In this document: positions 1 to 9,777 of the stretch, piece by piece
How the letters are laid out: every line of letters begins with the position of its first letter
How positions within the stretch are numbered: the first letter of the stretch is position 1
DNA from: Streptomyces sp. NBC_00457
GTDB taxonomy: Bacteria > Actinomycetota > Actinomycetes > Streptomycetales > Streptomycetaceae
Length of the DNA stretch: 64,000 bases
Direction: 5' to 3'
Assembly (NCBI RefSeq): GCF_036014015.1
Contig: NZ_CP107905.1
Coordinates: 7,688,001-7,752,000 of the forward strand
Translations under genes and position numbers: made by a program
Notes under the pieces: generated by a model
Seen by the model: the letters and a program-made list of their open reading frames with translations, nothing else
Database searches by the model: none
What the model was told of the DNA's origin: nothing

Positions 1-220
1 CGAGAGTCGGCGACAGCTCCGGCGTGCCCGACCACGCGGCCTCGTCGACGAGATGGGCGGCGAGATGCCAGGGCTCGTACTCCGGGGTGCCGACCAGCAG
101 CAGGCCGCCGCCGTGCGACACGACCGAACCGCGCAGCACCCCCGCGAAGCGTCGCGTGGCGCCCAACCACTCGGTCCCGGCGAGCACTTCGCGCAGCAGC
201 GCGACCCGTACGGCGTCCAT
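1..220 (-). CDS. Hypothetical protein, N-terminal part only (runs off the window)
   Basis: An open frame on the minus strand starts at an ATG at 218-220 and has no stop down to base 1, giving 73 codons that begin MDAVRVALLREVLAGTEWLG. Codon use is Streptomyces-like. I do not recognise the family; the segment looks cytosolic, with no signal peptide or membrane helix. It diverges from the sialidase gene. The rest of the gene lies outside the window, so function and true length cannot be judged. The upstream Shine-Dalgarno signal is weak, so the start is only probable. Confidence 0.5.
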   Translation of the reverse strand, partial: MDAVRVALLREVLAGTEWLGATRRFAGVLRGSVVSHGGGLLLVGTPEYEPWHLAAHLVDEAAWSGTPELSPTL

Positions 221-331
221 GCGACGGCATCCTGCCGCAACCCGCGACTTGTGATGTGGAGTTCACCACGAATTCGCCCATGATGGGCAGACGGCCGGAT
301 CGCCGCCGAACACGTCACGAGGAGTACGCGC

Positions 332-1399
332 ATGTCAGAGACCAGCGTCCCGTTCCGTGCGGGCGACGACGGCTACGCCAGCTACCGGATCCCGGCGGTC
401 GTCGCCACCGCCTCCGGAACGCTGCTCGCCTTCTGCGAGGGCCGTGTCGACTCCGCGAGCGACTACGGGCACATCGACATCGTGCTGAAGCGGTCGACGG
501 ACGGCGGCCGCACCTGGGGGGCGTTGCAGGTCGCCGCCCGCAACGGCGGCGACCTCGCGGGCAACCCCGCCCCCGTCGTCCTCGACACCGGCCGCGTGCT
601 GCTCGTCCAGTGCCGTTCCGCCGCCGACGCGGCCGAGAGCGCGATCCTGCGCGGCGAGGTCAAGGACGAGGACGGGCGGCGGGTGTGGGTGCAGCACAGC
701 GATGATGAAGGGGTGACGTGGTCGGAGCCCCGGGAGATCACGCATCAAGTCAAGGAGCCCGGCTGGCGCTGGTACGCCACCGGGCCCGGCCACGCCCTCC
801 AGCTGAGCACCGGCCGGGTCGTCGTCCCCGCCAACCACACCGTGCCGCCCACCGGCTCCGACGTCGGCAACGAGCCCCGGTACAACGGCGGCCACTGCCT
901 GCTCAGCGACGACCGCGGCGAGACCTGGTACCTCGGCTACGTCGACGACAGCCCGACCGACTACCTCAACGCCAACGAGAGCACCGCCGCCGAACTGGCC
1001 GACGGCCGCGTCTACTTCAACACCCGCACCGACTCCCGCTCGCCCGGCAACCGCGCCGACGCCCACTCCGAGGACGGCGGCCGGACCCTGGTGAAGCCGT
1101 TCCGCCCCCAGGCCGGACTGACCGCCCCCGTCTGCCAGGCGAGCCTCCTCCAGCTCCGCGACCCCGACCTGCTCCTGTACTCAGGCCCCGCACACGGCCG
1201 CGCCCTGATGACCCTGCGCGCCTCCACCGACGGCGGCACCACCTGGCGGCCGGCGTTCACCGTCGATGGCCTGCCGGCCGGGTACTCCGACCTGGTCCGC
1301 GTCGACGCGTCCACCGTCGGACTCCTCTACGAGACCGGCGACTTCAACCCCTACGAGACGATCAGCTTCCGGCGCGTCCCCGTGACGGAGCTCACCTGA
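332..1399 (+). CDS. Sialidase (neuraminidase) family exo-glycosidase
   Basis: This is a 355-residue six-bladed beta-propeller enzyme of the sialidase/BNR type, expected to cleave terminal sialic acid or a related sugar. A YRIP motif (residues 18-21) carries the first arginine of the triad. Asp-box repeats of the form S-x-D-x-G-x-T-W are seen near residues 55, 123, 192 and 300. No signal peptide is visible, so it is probably cytosolic or non-classically exported, unlike many secreted sialidases. The ATG at 332 follows an AGGAG-like ribosome site at about 320. It stands alone, followed 37 bases later by the F420 reductase gene. The family call is firm; the substrate is inferred only from the family. 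Confidence 0.85.
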   Translation: MSETSVPFRAGDDGYASYRIPAVVATASGTLLAFCEGRVDSASDYGHIDIVLKRSTDGGRTWGALQVAARNGGDLAGNPAPVVLDTGRVLLVQCRSAADAAESAILRGEVKDEDGRRVWVQHSDDEGVTWSEPREITHQVKEPGWRWYATGPGHALQLSTGRVVVPANHTVPPTGSDVGNEPRYNGGHCLLSDDRGETWYLGYVDDSPTDYLNANESTAAELADGRVYFNTRTDSRSPGNRADAHSEDGGRTLVKPFRPQAGLTAPVCQASLLQLRDPDLLLYSGPAHGRALMTLRASTDGGTTWRPAFTVDGLPAGYSDLVRVDASTVGLLYETGDFNPYETISFRRVPVTELT

Positions 1400-1436
1400 C
1401 CCGGTGGGGCCGCGGAGGCGGACGTAAAGTCGGCCC

Positions 1437-2153
1437 ATGACCTCTACCGACAGTGCTGCACAGAAGCCCGCGAAGGCCCCCGCCAAGGACCCCTGGGACC
1501 TGCCCGACGTCTCCGGTCTCGTCGTCGGCGTGCTCGGCGGGACCGGGCCGCAGGGCAAGGGCCTCGCCTACCGGCTCGCCCGGGCCGGCCAGAAGGTGAT
1601 CATCGGCTCGCGGGCCGCCGAGCGCGCGCAGTCCGCCGCCGGGGAGCTGGGGTACGGCGTCGAGGGCGCCGACAACGCCGAGTGCGCGCGCCGCAGCGAC
1701 ATCGTGATCGTCGCCGTCCCCTGGGAGGGGCACGGCAAGACGCTCGAATCCCTGCGTGCCGAGCTGTCCGGCAAGCTCGTCGTCGACTGCGTCAACCCGC
1801 TCGGCTTCGACAAGAAGGGCGCGTACGCCCTGAAGCCGCAGGAGGGCAGCGCCGCCGAGCAGGCCGCCGCGCTGCTGCCGGACTCCCGGGTGACCGCCGC
1901 CTTCCACCATCTGTCGGCGGTGCTCCTTGAGGACCCGGAGGTCGAGGAGATCGACACCGATGTGATGGTGCTGGGGGAGGAGCGCGCCGATGTCGAGATC
2001 GTGCAGGCCCTCGCCGGGCGCATCCCCGGCATGCGCGGGATCTTCTCGGGGCGGCTGCGCAACGCCCACCAGGTCGAGTCGCTGGTGGCGAACCTGATCT
2101 CCGTGAACCGCCGCTACAAGGCACACGCGGGGCTCCGCATCACGGACGTATGA
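1437..2153 (+). CDS. npdG: NADPH-dependent F420 reductase
   Basis: A 238-residue F420:NADP oxidoreductase that transfers hydride between NADPH and the deazaflavin cofactor F420, supplying reduced F420 to cytosolic reductases. The Rossmann motif GVLGGTGPQGKG lies at residues 31-42. It is followed by the GSR segment that binds the NADP phosphate and by an AVPWEGH-type segment characteristic of this family. The N-terminal ~25 residues (Ala/Lys/Pro-rich) extend beyond the archaeal Fno core, as is usual in actinomycetes. No F420 biosynthesis genes are next to it. The family resemblance is strong; the direction of the reaction in vivo cannot be told from sequence. Confidence 0.88.
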   Translation: MTSTDSAAQKPAKAPAKDPWDLPDVSGLVVGVLGGTGPQGKGLAYRLARAGQKVIIGSRAAERAQSAAGELGYGVEGADNAECARRSDIVIVAVPWEGHGKTLESLRAELSGKLVVDCVNPLGFDKKGAYALKPQEGSAAEQAAALLPDSRVTAAFHHLSAVLLEDPEVEEIDTDVMVLGEERADVEIVQALAGRIPGMRGIFSGRLRNAHQVESLVANLISVNRRYKAHAGLRITDV

Positions 2154-2212
2154 GGGGATGGGGGACACTGGAGGCAGCGATCCGCAGTGTCCCCCCGACA
2201 GGAGCCGACCCC

Positions 2213-2386
2213 ATGCCCCGCCTCGCCCTCTACGCCCTCGCCGTCTGCGCCCTCACCGTCGCCGCGGCCGTCGTCTCCTTCGTGCAGGGCAGCTGGCTGG
2301 GCGTCGTGTGGGTGCTGCTGGCGGGGCTGTCGTCGAACATGGCCTGGTACTACGTCAAGCGGGGCAAGGCCGGCCGAGAGGCCTGA
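2213..2386 (+). CDS. Small membrane protein
   Basis: A 57-residue protein starting MPRLALYALAVCALTVAAAV with two hydrophobic segments (about residues 3-22 and 24-44) and a basic C-terminus (VKRGKAGREA). The ATG at 2213 is preceded by AGGAG at 2200-2204. This is preferred to the longer in-frame start that would overlap the F420 reductase stop. It lies 60 bases downstream of that gene and converges on the site-2 protease with only 2 bases between stops. It is a typical conserved hypothetical of Streptomyces with no assignable function. Confidence 0.65.
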   Translation: MPRLALYALAVCALTVAAAVVSFVQGSWLGVVWVLLAGLSSNMAWYYVKRGKAGREA

Positions 2387-2388
2387 CG

Positions 2389-3189
2389 TCACTGGCCGAT
2401 CTGGCAGTACTCACTCGTGTCCTGCCAGAAGCGGTACAGGTCCTGACCGCAGTAGGTCTCCAGGTCGGTGATCCCCATCGCGGACAGGATCGAGTCCACG
2501 GCGTCGAAGAACACGCCATTGATCGACGGCACCCACAGCAGCGCGAACACGAACAGCAGGCCGAACGGCGCGAACGGCTCCACCTGCCGCTTGACGTTGT
2601 GCGACAGCCACGGCTCGATGACCCCGTAGCCGTCCAGGCCCGGCACCGGCAGGAAGTTCAGGATCGCGGCCGTGACCTGGAGCAGCGCCAGGAACGCGAG
2701 CGCGTACTGGAAGTCGCGCGGCACTCCGTCGAGCGCGTCCAGCCAGAACGGCGCGGTGCACACGGCGGCGAAGAGCACGTTCGTCAGCGGACCCGCCGCG
2801 GAGATCAGGCTGTGCCGCCAACGCCCCTGGATGCGCCCGCGCTCGATGAAGACGGCACCGCCGGGCAGGCCGATCCCGCCCATGATCACGAAGAGCACGG
2901 GCAGGACGATGCTGAGCAGGGCGTGGGTGTAGGCGAGAGGGTTCAGGCTCAGGTAGCCCTTTGCCCCGACAGTGATGTCGCCGCTGTGCAGCGCGGTGCG
3001 CGCGTGCGCGTACTCGTGCAGACACAGCGAGACGATCCACGCCGCCGTCACGAACAGGAACACGGCCACACCGGGCTGCTCCGCGAACCCGGTCCAGGTG
3101 GCCCATCCGGTGACCGCGGTGACGGCCATGATCCCGACGAAGACGGGACTGATCCGCCGGTCACTGTGGCGGGTGGTGGCGGTGGTCAT
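2389..3189 (-). CDS. Site-2 protease family membrane metalloprotease (M50)
   Basis: A 266-residue polytopic membrane protein. The zinc-binding HEYAH motif is at residues 58-62 inside a hydrophobic segment. The second family motif, NFLPVPGLDGYG (about 178-189), provides the third metal ligand Asp. This matches the small, PDZ-lacking M50 proteases common in actinomycetes, which cut substrates within the membrane. The start is placed at the ATG at 3187-3189 because AGGGGAG lies just upstream; a longer in-frame ATG exists at 3213. It converges with the small membrane protein gene and diverges from the SARP-like regulator. The substrate is unknown. Confidence 0.82.
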   Translation of the reverse strand: MTTATTRHSDRRISPVFVGIMAVTAVTGWATWTGFAEQPGVAVFLFVTAAWIVSLCLHEYAHARTALHSGDITVGAKGYLSLNPLAYTHALLSIVLPVLFVIMGGIGLPGGAVFIERGRIQGRWRHSLISAAGPLTNVLFAAVCTAPFWLDALDGVPRDFQYALAFLALLQVTAAILNFLPVPGLDGYGVIEPWLSHNVKRQVEPFAPFGLLFVFALLWVPSINGVFFDAVDSILSAMGITDLETYCGQDLYRFWQDTSEYCQIGQ

Positions 3190-3348
3190 CGGGCTCCCCT
3201 GGCTCATCTGCACTGCGCTGCGAGTGCCCGACGGTACCGGGCCCAGGAGGAAAACGTCTCGCGGTCAGCTGTGGGTTCCGGTTCCGTACGGTTCATGCGC
3301 GGGTAAACCCGGAGGCAGCGCGGGGGCGGCAGCAGGGACAATGGGCCC

Positions 3349-6300
3349 GTGCGCTACCGCATCCTCGGCACGACTCAGGCAATCCGCACCGACGGCACCA
3401 CCGTTCCCGTCGGCGGGGCGCGGTTGCGTGCGCTGCTGACGGTGCTGGCCCTGCGGCCGGGACGGACCGTGCCGGTGAGTGTGCTGGTGGACGAGGTGTG
3501 GGACGGCGAGGCGCCGGCCGACGCGACGGGGGCGGTGCAGGCGCTGGTGGGGCGGCTGCGCAGGGCGCTGGGGGCGGATGCCGTGGAGTCCGTGGAGGGC
3601 GGGTACCGGCTCGCCGCCTCGGGTGACGACATCGACCTGCATCGTTTCGAGCGGCTGGTCGGTGACGGGCTGCGCGCCCTCACCGACGGCGACCCCGCCA
3701 AGGCGGCCGTGCTCCTCGACGACGCCCTCGCGCTCTGGCACGGCCCCGCCCTCGCCGACCTGCCCGACCGCACCGCGGAGGCGGCACGCTGCGAGACCCG
3801 GCGCCTTGACGCGCTGCGCGCCCGGCACACCGCCGCCCTCGCCCTCGGCCAGGCCGAGCAGTCCCTGCCCGAGCTGACCGCCCTGTGCGACACCCACCCC
3901 CTGGACGAGCCCCTCCAGGCCCTGCGTCTGCGCGCCCTGCGCGACGCGGGCCGCGCGGCGGAGGCGCTGGCCGCCTACGACGACCTACGCCGGCTCCTGG
4001 CGGACCGGCTCGGCTCGGACCCGGGGCCGGAACTGCGGGCGCTGCACGGGGAACTGCTCCGGCCGGAGGAGGGCGCGCACAGGGACGGATCCGGTGCGCG
4101 TGCGTCCGCGGGCGCGGGTACGAGTGCGTCCGGCGGAGGTTGGGGGTCGAAGGGTGCCGGACAGGTCGGGGGTGGGGGCCGTGCGGGCAACCTCCGCGCC
4201 CGCCTCACCTCCTTCGTCGGCCGCGAAGCCGACATCGATGCCATCCGCGGCGACCTCGCCGCCGCCCGGCTCGTCACCCTGCTCGGCCCCGGTGGCGCCG
4301 GGAAGACGCGGCTGTCGCAGGAGGCCGCCGAGGCCGTGCGGGACGTGGCCCGGGACGGGGTGTGGCTGGCCGAGCTGGCGCCGGTCGACGATCCGGCCGC
4401 CGTAGCGGAGGCCGTGCTCACGGCCCTGGGTGCGCGCGAGACCGTGCTGTTCGGGGCCGGGGCGGAGGAGATACGGGCCGGGTTCGAGCGGCATGACGAC
4501 CCTCTCGTACGGCTCGTCGAGCACTGCGGCCGGCGGCGGATGCTGATCGTGCTCGACAACTGCGAGCATGTCGTCGAGGCCGCCGCCCGGCTGGTCGAGC
4601 AGTTGCTGGAGCGCTGCCCGGGACTCACCGTCCTGGCCACCAGCCGTGAACCCCTCGGTGTGCCGGGGGAGTTGGTGCGGCCGGTGGAGCCGCTGCCGGA
4701 GCCGGTCGCGCTGCGGCTGCTCGCAGACCGGGGCGCCGCCGCCCGGCCCGGCTTCCGCGTCGAGGACGACCCCGAGGCCGCCGCCGAGATCTGCCGGCGG
4801 CTCGACGGGCTGCCGCTCGCCATCGAGCTCGCGGCGGCCCGGCTACGGATGTTGACGCCGCGTCAGATCGTGGACCGGCTCGACGACCGCTTCCGGCTGC
4901 TCACCTCCGGCAGCCGTACCGTGCTGCCCCGCCAGCAGACCCTGCGGGCCGTCGTCGACTGGTCCTGGGACCTGCTCGACGCGGATGAACGCGACGTCCT
5001 GCGCCGTCTTTCGGTGTTCGCGGGCGGCTGCGAACTCGCCGCCGCCGAGGCCGTCTGCGGACCGGCCGCCCTCGACGCGCTCGGCTCCCTCGTCGACAAG
5101 TCCCTTGTCGTGGCGGCCCCTTCGGGAGAGGGCGGCGAGATGCGCTACCGGCTCCTGGAGACCGTCGCCGAGTACGCGGGCGAACGGCTCGACGAGTCCG
5201 GCGGGCGCCCCACCGCCGAGCGCGCGCATCTGACGTACTACCGCGAACTCGCCCGCACCACCGACCCGTTGCTGCGCGGCCCGCAGCAGCGTGCCGCCAT
5301 CGAACGGCTGGAGCGCGAGTACGAGAACCTGCGCACCGCCCTGCGCCGCGCCGTCGCCCTCCGCGACGAGCAGGAAGCAATGTGCCTGGTGCTGTCGCTG
5401 TCCTGGTACTGGCAGATGCGCGACCTGCGCATCGAGGCCCGCAACTGGTGCCGCGAGGTCAAGGAGCTGGGCCCCGACCCCTTCACGGCGCCGGCCCGAG
5501 TGGCCGATCCGCTGTGGGAGCGCTGCACGGACGTGCCGCCGCCCTGGACGGGCCTGGTCCTCGACGAGGCGCGGCGCGGCGTCCATCTGGCCCATCTCGC
5601 CTGTATGGACACCGAGTTGGATGCCTGGCAGACCGACGAGGCGCAGGAGAGGCTGCGGGTCATCGCCGCGAGCTACGAGCCCGGTCTGCCGCAGACCTGC
5701 CGGGCCCCCGGGATGTTCTGGTTCTTCGCCGTGATGCTGACCGGCGACATGGGCCGGTTGCGCACGATCATCGACGCCTCCGTCGCCACCTGCCGGGACA
5801 CCCCCGGCTACGAGTGGGAGCTCGCCGCCGGCCTTCAGATGCGCGCCAACTTCCTCGCCAACCGCGGCGACTGGGTCGGCGACGCCACCCGCGACGCCGA
5901 CGAGGCGCTGGAGATCTACCGGCGCCTCGGCGACACCTGGGGCATCGCGGAGGCGCTCTCGGCCCGTGCCGAGAGCCGCGAGCGCGCCGGCGACCACCGC
6001 CTCGCCGTCGCCGACTACGAGGCGGCCGTCGAGCACGCCGAACGGCTCGGCGCCCGCGCCCATACGTCCGTGCTCCAGGCCCGGCTCGGCAGCGCGCTGC
6101 TGGAGATGGGCGAGGCCGAGCGCGGCGAACGCCTCCTGCGCGACGTCATCGCCGAGCGCGACGGCTCCCACAACGAGGCCATGCCCGCGGCCCGGCTCTT
6201 CCTCGCCGGCTGGCTCGGCATGACCGATCGCGTCCCGGAGGGCCGCGAGCAGCTCCGGCTGCTGCGCGAGGAGTTCGCCATCGCTCACTTCATCGTCTTC

Positions 6301-6687
6301 GACGCCTTCATCCTGGGGCTGGCCGCCTGGCTGGACGCGGTCGACGGCTGCCACGAGGAGGCTCTCGAGAAGCTCCGGCGGGCGCTGGTCCATGCCAGGG
6401 ACCCGCTGTCCGAGGCCTTCACACCGCAGATGCGCTCGACGTATCTGACCACCGCCGCCCTCGCTCTCGCCGGCCTCGACGGCGGCCGCCGGGCCCGCGA
6501 CGCCGCCCGCTGCCTCGGCGCCGCCGACGCCCTGCTGCCGCCCCGCCATGTCCTGTCGACTCTGGAGCGCACCTGCCGCGAACGGGCCGAGCAGCCGCTG
6601 CGACAGCTGCTCGGCGACGAGGAGTACGAGACGGCGTACGCGGAGGGCGGCGGCCTCTCCCCGGAGGAGGCCGCCGCCCTGGTGTGA
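3349..6687 (+). CDS. SARP/AfsR-like large transcriptional regulator (wHTH-BTAD-NB-ARC-TPR)
   Basis: A 1112-residue multidomain activator. Residues 1-90 form an OmpR-type winged helix and about 95-245 a bacterial transcriptional activation domain. A Gly/Ser-rich linker (about 248-280) then leads to an NB-ARC/STAND ATPase with Walker A GPGGAGKT (about 313-320) and Walker B LIVLDNCEH (about 399). The C-terminal half is helical TPR-like repeats. Regulators of this build control secondary metabolism or stress genes after nucleotide-dependent activation. The start is a GTG. It converges on an ABC exporter of the drug-resistance type (19 bases between stops), so a link to that exporter is possible but unproven. 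No biosynthetic cluster is visible nearby. Confidence 0.88.
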   Translation: MRYRILGTTQAIRTDGTTVPVGGARLRALLTVLALRPGRTVPVSVLVDEVWDGEAPADATGAVQALVGRLRRALGADAVESVEGGYRLAASGDDIDLHRFERLVGDGLRALTDGDPAKAAVLLDDALALWHGPALADLPDRTAEAARCETRRLDALRARHTAALALGQAEQSLPELTALCDTHPLDEPLQALRLRALRDAGRAAEALAAYDDLRRLLADRLGSDPGPELRALHGELLRPEEGAHRDGSGARASAGAGTSASGGGWGSKGAGQVGGGGRAGNLRARLTSFVGREADIDAIRGDLAAARLVTLLGPGGAGKTRLSQEAAEAVRDVARDGVWLAELAPVDDPAAVAEAVLTALGARETVLFGAGAEEIRAGFERHDDPLVRLVEHCGRRRMLIVLDNCEHVVEAAARLVEQLLERCPGLTVLATSREPLGVPGELVRPVEPLPEPVALRLLADRGAAARPGFRVEDDPEAAAEICRRLDGLPLAIELAAARLRMLTPRQIVDRLDDRFRLLTSGSRTVLPRQQTLRAVVDWSWDLLDADERDVLRRLSVFAGGCELAAAEAVCGPAALDALGSLVDKSLVVAAPSGEGGEMRYRLLETVAEYAGERLDESGGRPTAERAHLTYYRELARTTDPLLRGPQQRAAIERLEREYENLRTALRRAVALRDEQEAMCLVLSLSWYWQMRDLRIEARNWCREVKELGPDPFTAPARVADPLWERCTDVPPPWTGLVLDEARRGVHLAHLACMDTELDAWQTDEAQERLRVIAASYEPGLPQTCRAPGMFWFFAVMLTGDMGRLRTIIDASVATCRDTPGYEWELAAGLQMRANFLANRGDWVGDATRDADEALEIYRRLGDTWGIAEALSARAESRERAGDHRLAVADYEAAVEHAERLGARAHTSVLQARLGSALLEMGEAERGERLLRDVIAERDGSHNEAMPAARLFLAGWLGMTDRVPEGREQLRLLREEFAIAHFIVFDAFILGLAAWLDAVDGCHEEALEKLRRALVHARDPLSEAFTPQMRSTYLTTAALALAGLDGGRRARDAARCLGAADALLPPRHVLSTLERTCRERAEQPLRQLLGDEEYETAYAEGGGLSPEEAAALV

Positions 6688-6706
6688 GCCGCACCTATGG
6701 TGAACG

Positions 6707-7522
6707 TCAGTTCTTGGTGCGGAACTTGTGGATCGCGTAGGGCGCCGCCACCGCGGTGATCGCCACCGACCAGCCGAGGGTCACCCACAGGTCGTGTGCG
6801 ACCGGGCCGCCCACCATCAGTCCGCGCGACGCGTCCGCGAGCGTGGAGAGCGGGTTCCAGTCGGTGAAGGCCTGCAGCCAGCCCGGCATCGAGCTCGTCG
6901 GCGCGAAGATCGACGAGCCGAACTGCAGCGGGAACAGCACCAGGAAGCCCATCGCCTGCACGGACTGCGCGTTCTTCAGCATCACGCCCAGGGTGAGGAA
7001 CACCCACATGATCGACGAGGCGAACAACGCGGACAGGCCGACGGCCGCGAACAGACCGGGCCAGTTGGTGATGTCGAAACCGACCAGCACGGCGACGATC
7101 ATCAGCACGGTCGTCGCGAACAGCATCCGCAGCAGCTCGACCGAGATCTTCGCGAACAGCACCGAGCCGCGCCCGATCGGCAGGGACCGGAAGCGGTCCA
7201 TGACACCGGAGTTGAAGTCCTGGCTGAAGCCGGTGCCGACGCCCTGGGACATCGTCATGGCCATCATCGCCAGCATGCCGGGAATCACGTACTGCACGTA
7301 CGCGTCCTGACCGCCGCCCAGCGCCTGCCCGATGGAGCCGCCGAAGACGTACACGAACAGCAGGGTGAAGACGACCGGCATCAGCAGGGCGTCGAACATC
7401 GACTCGGGGTCCTGCCGGATCCACAGCAGGTTGCGGCGGACCAGGGCGCCGGTGTGGCGCAGATGGCCACGCAGCGGGATATGGGCGTCGTCCTTGACGG
7501 GATTGATGGTTACGGCGCTCAT
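6707..7522 (-). CDS. ABC-2 type exporter permease (DrrB-like)
   Basis: A 271-residue membrane protein with about six hydrophobic segments and the ABC-2 permease layout seen in daunorubicin-resistance transporters. An amphipathic N-terminus ends in RRNLLWIRQDPES, before the first helix. It forms the membrane channel for the ATPase encoded just upstream: its ATG overlaps that gene's stop codon (ATGA at 7519-7522), which implies translational coupling and an obligate two-gene unit. The likely substrate is a hydrophobic drug or lipid-like compound, inferred from the family only. Confidence 0.88.
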   Translation of the reverse strand: MSAVTINPVKDDAHIPLRGHLRHTGALVRRNLLWIRQDPESMFDALLMPVVFTLLFVYVFGGSIGQALGGGQDAYVQYVIPGMLAMMAMTMSQGVGTGFSQDFNSGVMDRFRSLPIGRGSVLFAKISVELLRMLFATTVLMIVAVLVGFDITNWPGLFAAVGLSALFASSIMWVFLTLGVMLKNAQSVQAMGFLVLFPLQFGSSIFAPTSSMPGWLQAFTDWNPLSTLADASRGLMVGGPVAHDLWVTLGWSVAITAVAAPYAIHKFRTKN

Positions 7523-8535
7523 ACGGCGACCTCCTCGCGGTCATCGGCGGGTACGGCGTCCTGCGGGGCGCTCGCGCGGTGGCCGGTCAGGGACAGGAAC
7601 ACCTCGTCCAGGCTGGGCAGTTCGGTGGTGATGGAGCTGATCGTGATGCCCCGGGCGACGACCGCGCCGGTCACGGCGGTGAGCTGCTCGTCGCTGAGGA
7701 TCGGCACCAGGACGGTGCCGCCCTCGGTGTCGACGGTGGTGGTGGCGAGGCCGGTGATGCCCAGCTCGTCGAGGTCGCGGGCGAGCGGGCGCAGCTGGAG
7801 CGGGTCGGCCGGCTTGATCCGCAGGGTGCGGCCGCCGACCTTCGCCTTCAGCTCCTCGATCTCGCCGTTCGCGATGACCTTGCCGCGGTCCACGACGGTC
7901 AGCTCGGAGGCCAGTTGCTCGGCCTCCTCCATGTACTGGGTGGTCAGCAGGACGGTCACGCCGTCCCCGACCATCGCCTTGACCTCGTCCCACACCTCGT
8001 TGCGGGTGCGCGGGTCGAGGCCGGTGGTGGGCTCGTCGAGGAACAGCACCTGCGGGCGGCCGATCATCGAGGCGGCGAGGTCGAGCCGGCGCCGCATACC
8101 GCCGGAGTAGGTGTTCGCCGGGCGCTTGGCGGCGTCCGTCAGCGAGAAGCGCTCCAGGAGCGCGTCGGCGCGGGCCCGCGCCTCTTTGCGCGGCAGGTCG
8201 AGCAGCCGCCCGATCATGTACAGGTTCTCCCAGCCGGGGAGCTTCTCGTCCACGGAGGCGTACTGCCCCGTGAGCCCGATCACCCGGCGCAGCATCCGGG
8301 GCTGCCGGACGACGTCGTATCCGGCGACGGTGGCCTGTCCGGAGTCCGGGGTGATGAGCGTGGACAGAATCCGTACGAGGGTGGTCTTCCCGGCCCCGTT
8401 CGGCCCGAGCACACCCATCACGGTGCCCTCCCGCACATCCAGGTCGACGCCGTCCAGCGCCTTGGTCTCCCCGTAGTGCTTGACCAGCCCCCGCACGCTC
8501 ACTGCGACTGTGGCGTTCTTGTCGATTCGCGTCAT
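7519..8535 (-). CDS. ABC exporter ATP-binding protein (DrrA-like)
   Basis: A 338-residue ATPase of the DrrA family that powers the overlapping permease. Walker A GPNGAGKTT is at residues 44-52, followed by the signature YSGGMRRRLDLA and Walker B VLFLDEPTTGLD. The C-terminal region of about 100 residues after the nucleotide-binding fold is the DrrA-type extension. The start is the ATG at 8533-8535 (MTRIDKN), where homology begins; the open frame continues upstream without family similarity. The ribosome site is weak. Confidence 0.9.
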   Translation of the reverse strand: MTRIDKNATVAVSVRGLVKHYGETKALDGVDLDVREGTVMGVLGPNGAGKTTLVRILSTLITPDSGQATVAGYDVVRQPRMLRRVIGLTGQYASVDEKLPGWENLYMIGRLLDLPRKEARARADALLERFSLTDAAKRPANTYSGGMRRRLDLAASMIGRPQVLFLDEPTTGLDPRTRNEVWDEVKAMVGDGVTVLLTTQYMEEAEQLASELTVVDRGKVIANGEIEELKAKVGGRTLRIKPADPLQLRPLARDLDELGITGLATTTVDTEGGTVLVPILSDEQLTAVTGAVVARGITISSITTELPSLDEVFLSLTGHRASAPQDAVPADDREEVAV

Positions 8536-8760
8536 GCCAGTGACAGTGCCAGCCCTTACCGACAAACCACCGACAGGCCGCCGACAAGCCGCCGATGGCT
8601 CCGCCAAGCTGCGGGCAGTCGTGCCGCCTGGGGCGGCACGGGTGGGCGCAGGCGGCACCCCGTCAGCGCCGGGCCGCGCGACCCACCCCGCCTCAGCCAC
8701 GACAGGGGGCAGCCCGCCGACGGGGGAAGATCGGCGGGCTGCCCGTGGTGCGATGTTGGC
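8536..8760. other. Non-coding region between panB and the ABC exporter operon
   Basis: No convincing gene is seen in these 225 bases. They hold the promoter side of the exporter operon and the panB terminator hairpin at 8707-8744. Confidence 0.5.
8707..8744 (-). terminator. Terminator hairpin downstream of panB
   Basis: A perfect 14-bp stem (GGGCAGCCCGCCGA and its complement) with a 10-base loop lies 17 bases past the panB stop codon. There is no T-run, as is common in Streptomyces. Confidence 0.75.
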
Positions 8761-9639
8761 TCAGTGGACGGCGTGCTCCTCCAACGGGAACGTTCCGCCG
8801 ACGACATCCTCGGCGAACGCCTTCGCCGCGTTGCCCATGACCTCACGCAGGTTGGCGTACTGCTTCACGAACTTCGGCACCCGGCCGCCGGTCAGCCCCA
8901 GCATGTCGGTCCAGACGAGCACCTGCGCGTCCGTCTCCGGCCCGGCCCCGATCCCCACGGTCGGGATGTGCAGCGTGCGCGTCACCTCGGCCGCCAGCTC
9001 CGCCGGCACCAGCTCCAGCACCACCGCGAACGCCCCGGCGTCCTGGACGGACTTGGCGTCCCGCAGCAGTTGCTGCGCCGCCTCCTCGCCACGGCCCTGC
9101 ACGCGGTAGCCCATCGCGTTCACGGACTGCGGCGTCAGCCCGATGTGCGCCATCACCGGAATCCCGGACTCGACCAGCAGCTCGATCTGCCGGTGCGACC
9201 GCTCGCCGCCCTCCAGCTTGACCGCCCCGACCCCGGCCTCCTTCACCAACCGGGTCGCCGAGCGCAGCGCCTGCACCGGACCCTCCTGGTAGGACCCGAA
9301 GGGCAGGTCGCCGACGATGAGGGCGCGGGAGGTGCCCCGTACGACGGCGGCGGACAGCATGGTCATCTCGTCGAGTGTGACGGGCACGGTCGTGTCGTAC
9401 CCGAGGTGGCAGTTGCCCGCCGAGTCGCCGACGAGCATGACCGGGATCCCGGCCTCGTCGAAGACGGACGCGGTCATCGCGTCGTAGGCGGTGAGCATGG
9501 GCCACTTCTCGCCGCGTTCCTTGGCGATGGCGATGTCGCGAACGGTGATGCGTCGCGTGCTCTTGCCCCCGTACAGCGCCTTGCTGCCGTCGGAAGGTTT
9601 CTGCTGCTGCGCGGACTGGGCAGCCGGAAGCTGCGTCAT
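8761..9639 (-). CDS. panB: 3-methyl-2-oxobutanoate hydroxymethyltransferase
   Basis: A 292-residue PanB that transfers a hydroxymethyl group from 5,10-methylene-tetrahydrofolate to alpha-ketoisovalerate, the first step of pantothenate (CoA) synthesis in the cytosol. Family signatures visible include [32 protein letters not shown] with the metal-binding Asp, and [18 protein letters not shown]. About 30 residues precede the family core. The ATG at 9637-9639 has AAGGAG eight bases upstream. It diverges from the MFS pump gene. Other pan genes are not adjacent. Confidence 0.95.
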   Translation of the reverse strand: MTQLPAAQSAQQQKPSDGSKALYGGKSTRRITVRDIAIAKERGEKWPMLTAYDAMTASVFDEAGIPVMLVGDSAGNCHLGYDTTVPVTLDEMTMLSAAVVRGTSRALIVGDLPFGSYQEGPVQALRSATRLVKEAGVGAVKLEGGERSHRQIELLVESGIPVMAHIGLTPQSVNAMGYRVQGRGEEAAQQLLRDAKSVQDAGAFAVVLELVPAELAAEVTRTLHIPTVGIGAGPETDAQVLVWTDMLGLTGGRVPKFVKQYANLREVMGNAAKAFAEDVVGGTFPLEEHAVH

Positions 9640-9777
9640 GGCACGGCTCCTTACGTCATCTCGAGGCACCCTGACGGCGTCCCCGGATCCCCTCCATGGT
9701 GGCACCTCGTGCCATAGGACGGCTAGAGGACCCTCGTCACGTAGGAGCGGCGCCTCACGTAAGAGGTGGGTAAAAGG

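Noticed and set aside
6689..6722. Terminator between the SARP regulator and the ABC permease
   Set aside because: CCGCACC and GGTGCGG are only 7-bp arms with a 20-base loop that reaches into the permease coding end; too weak to list.
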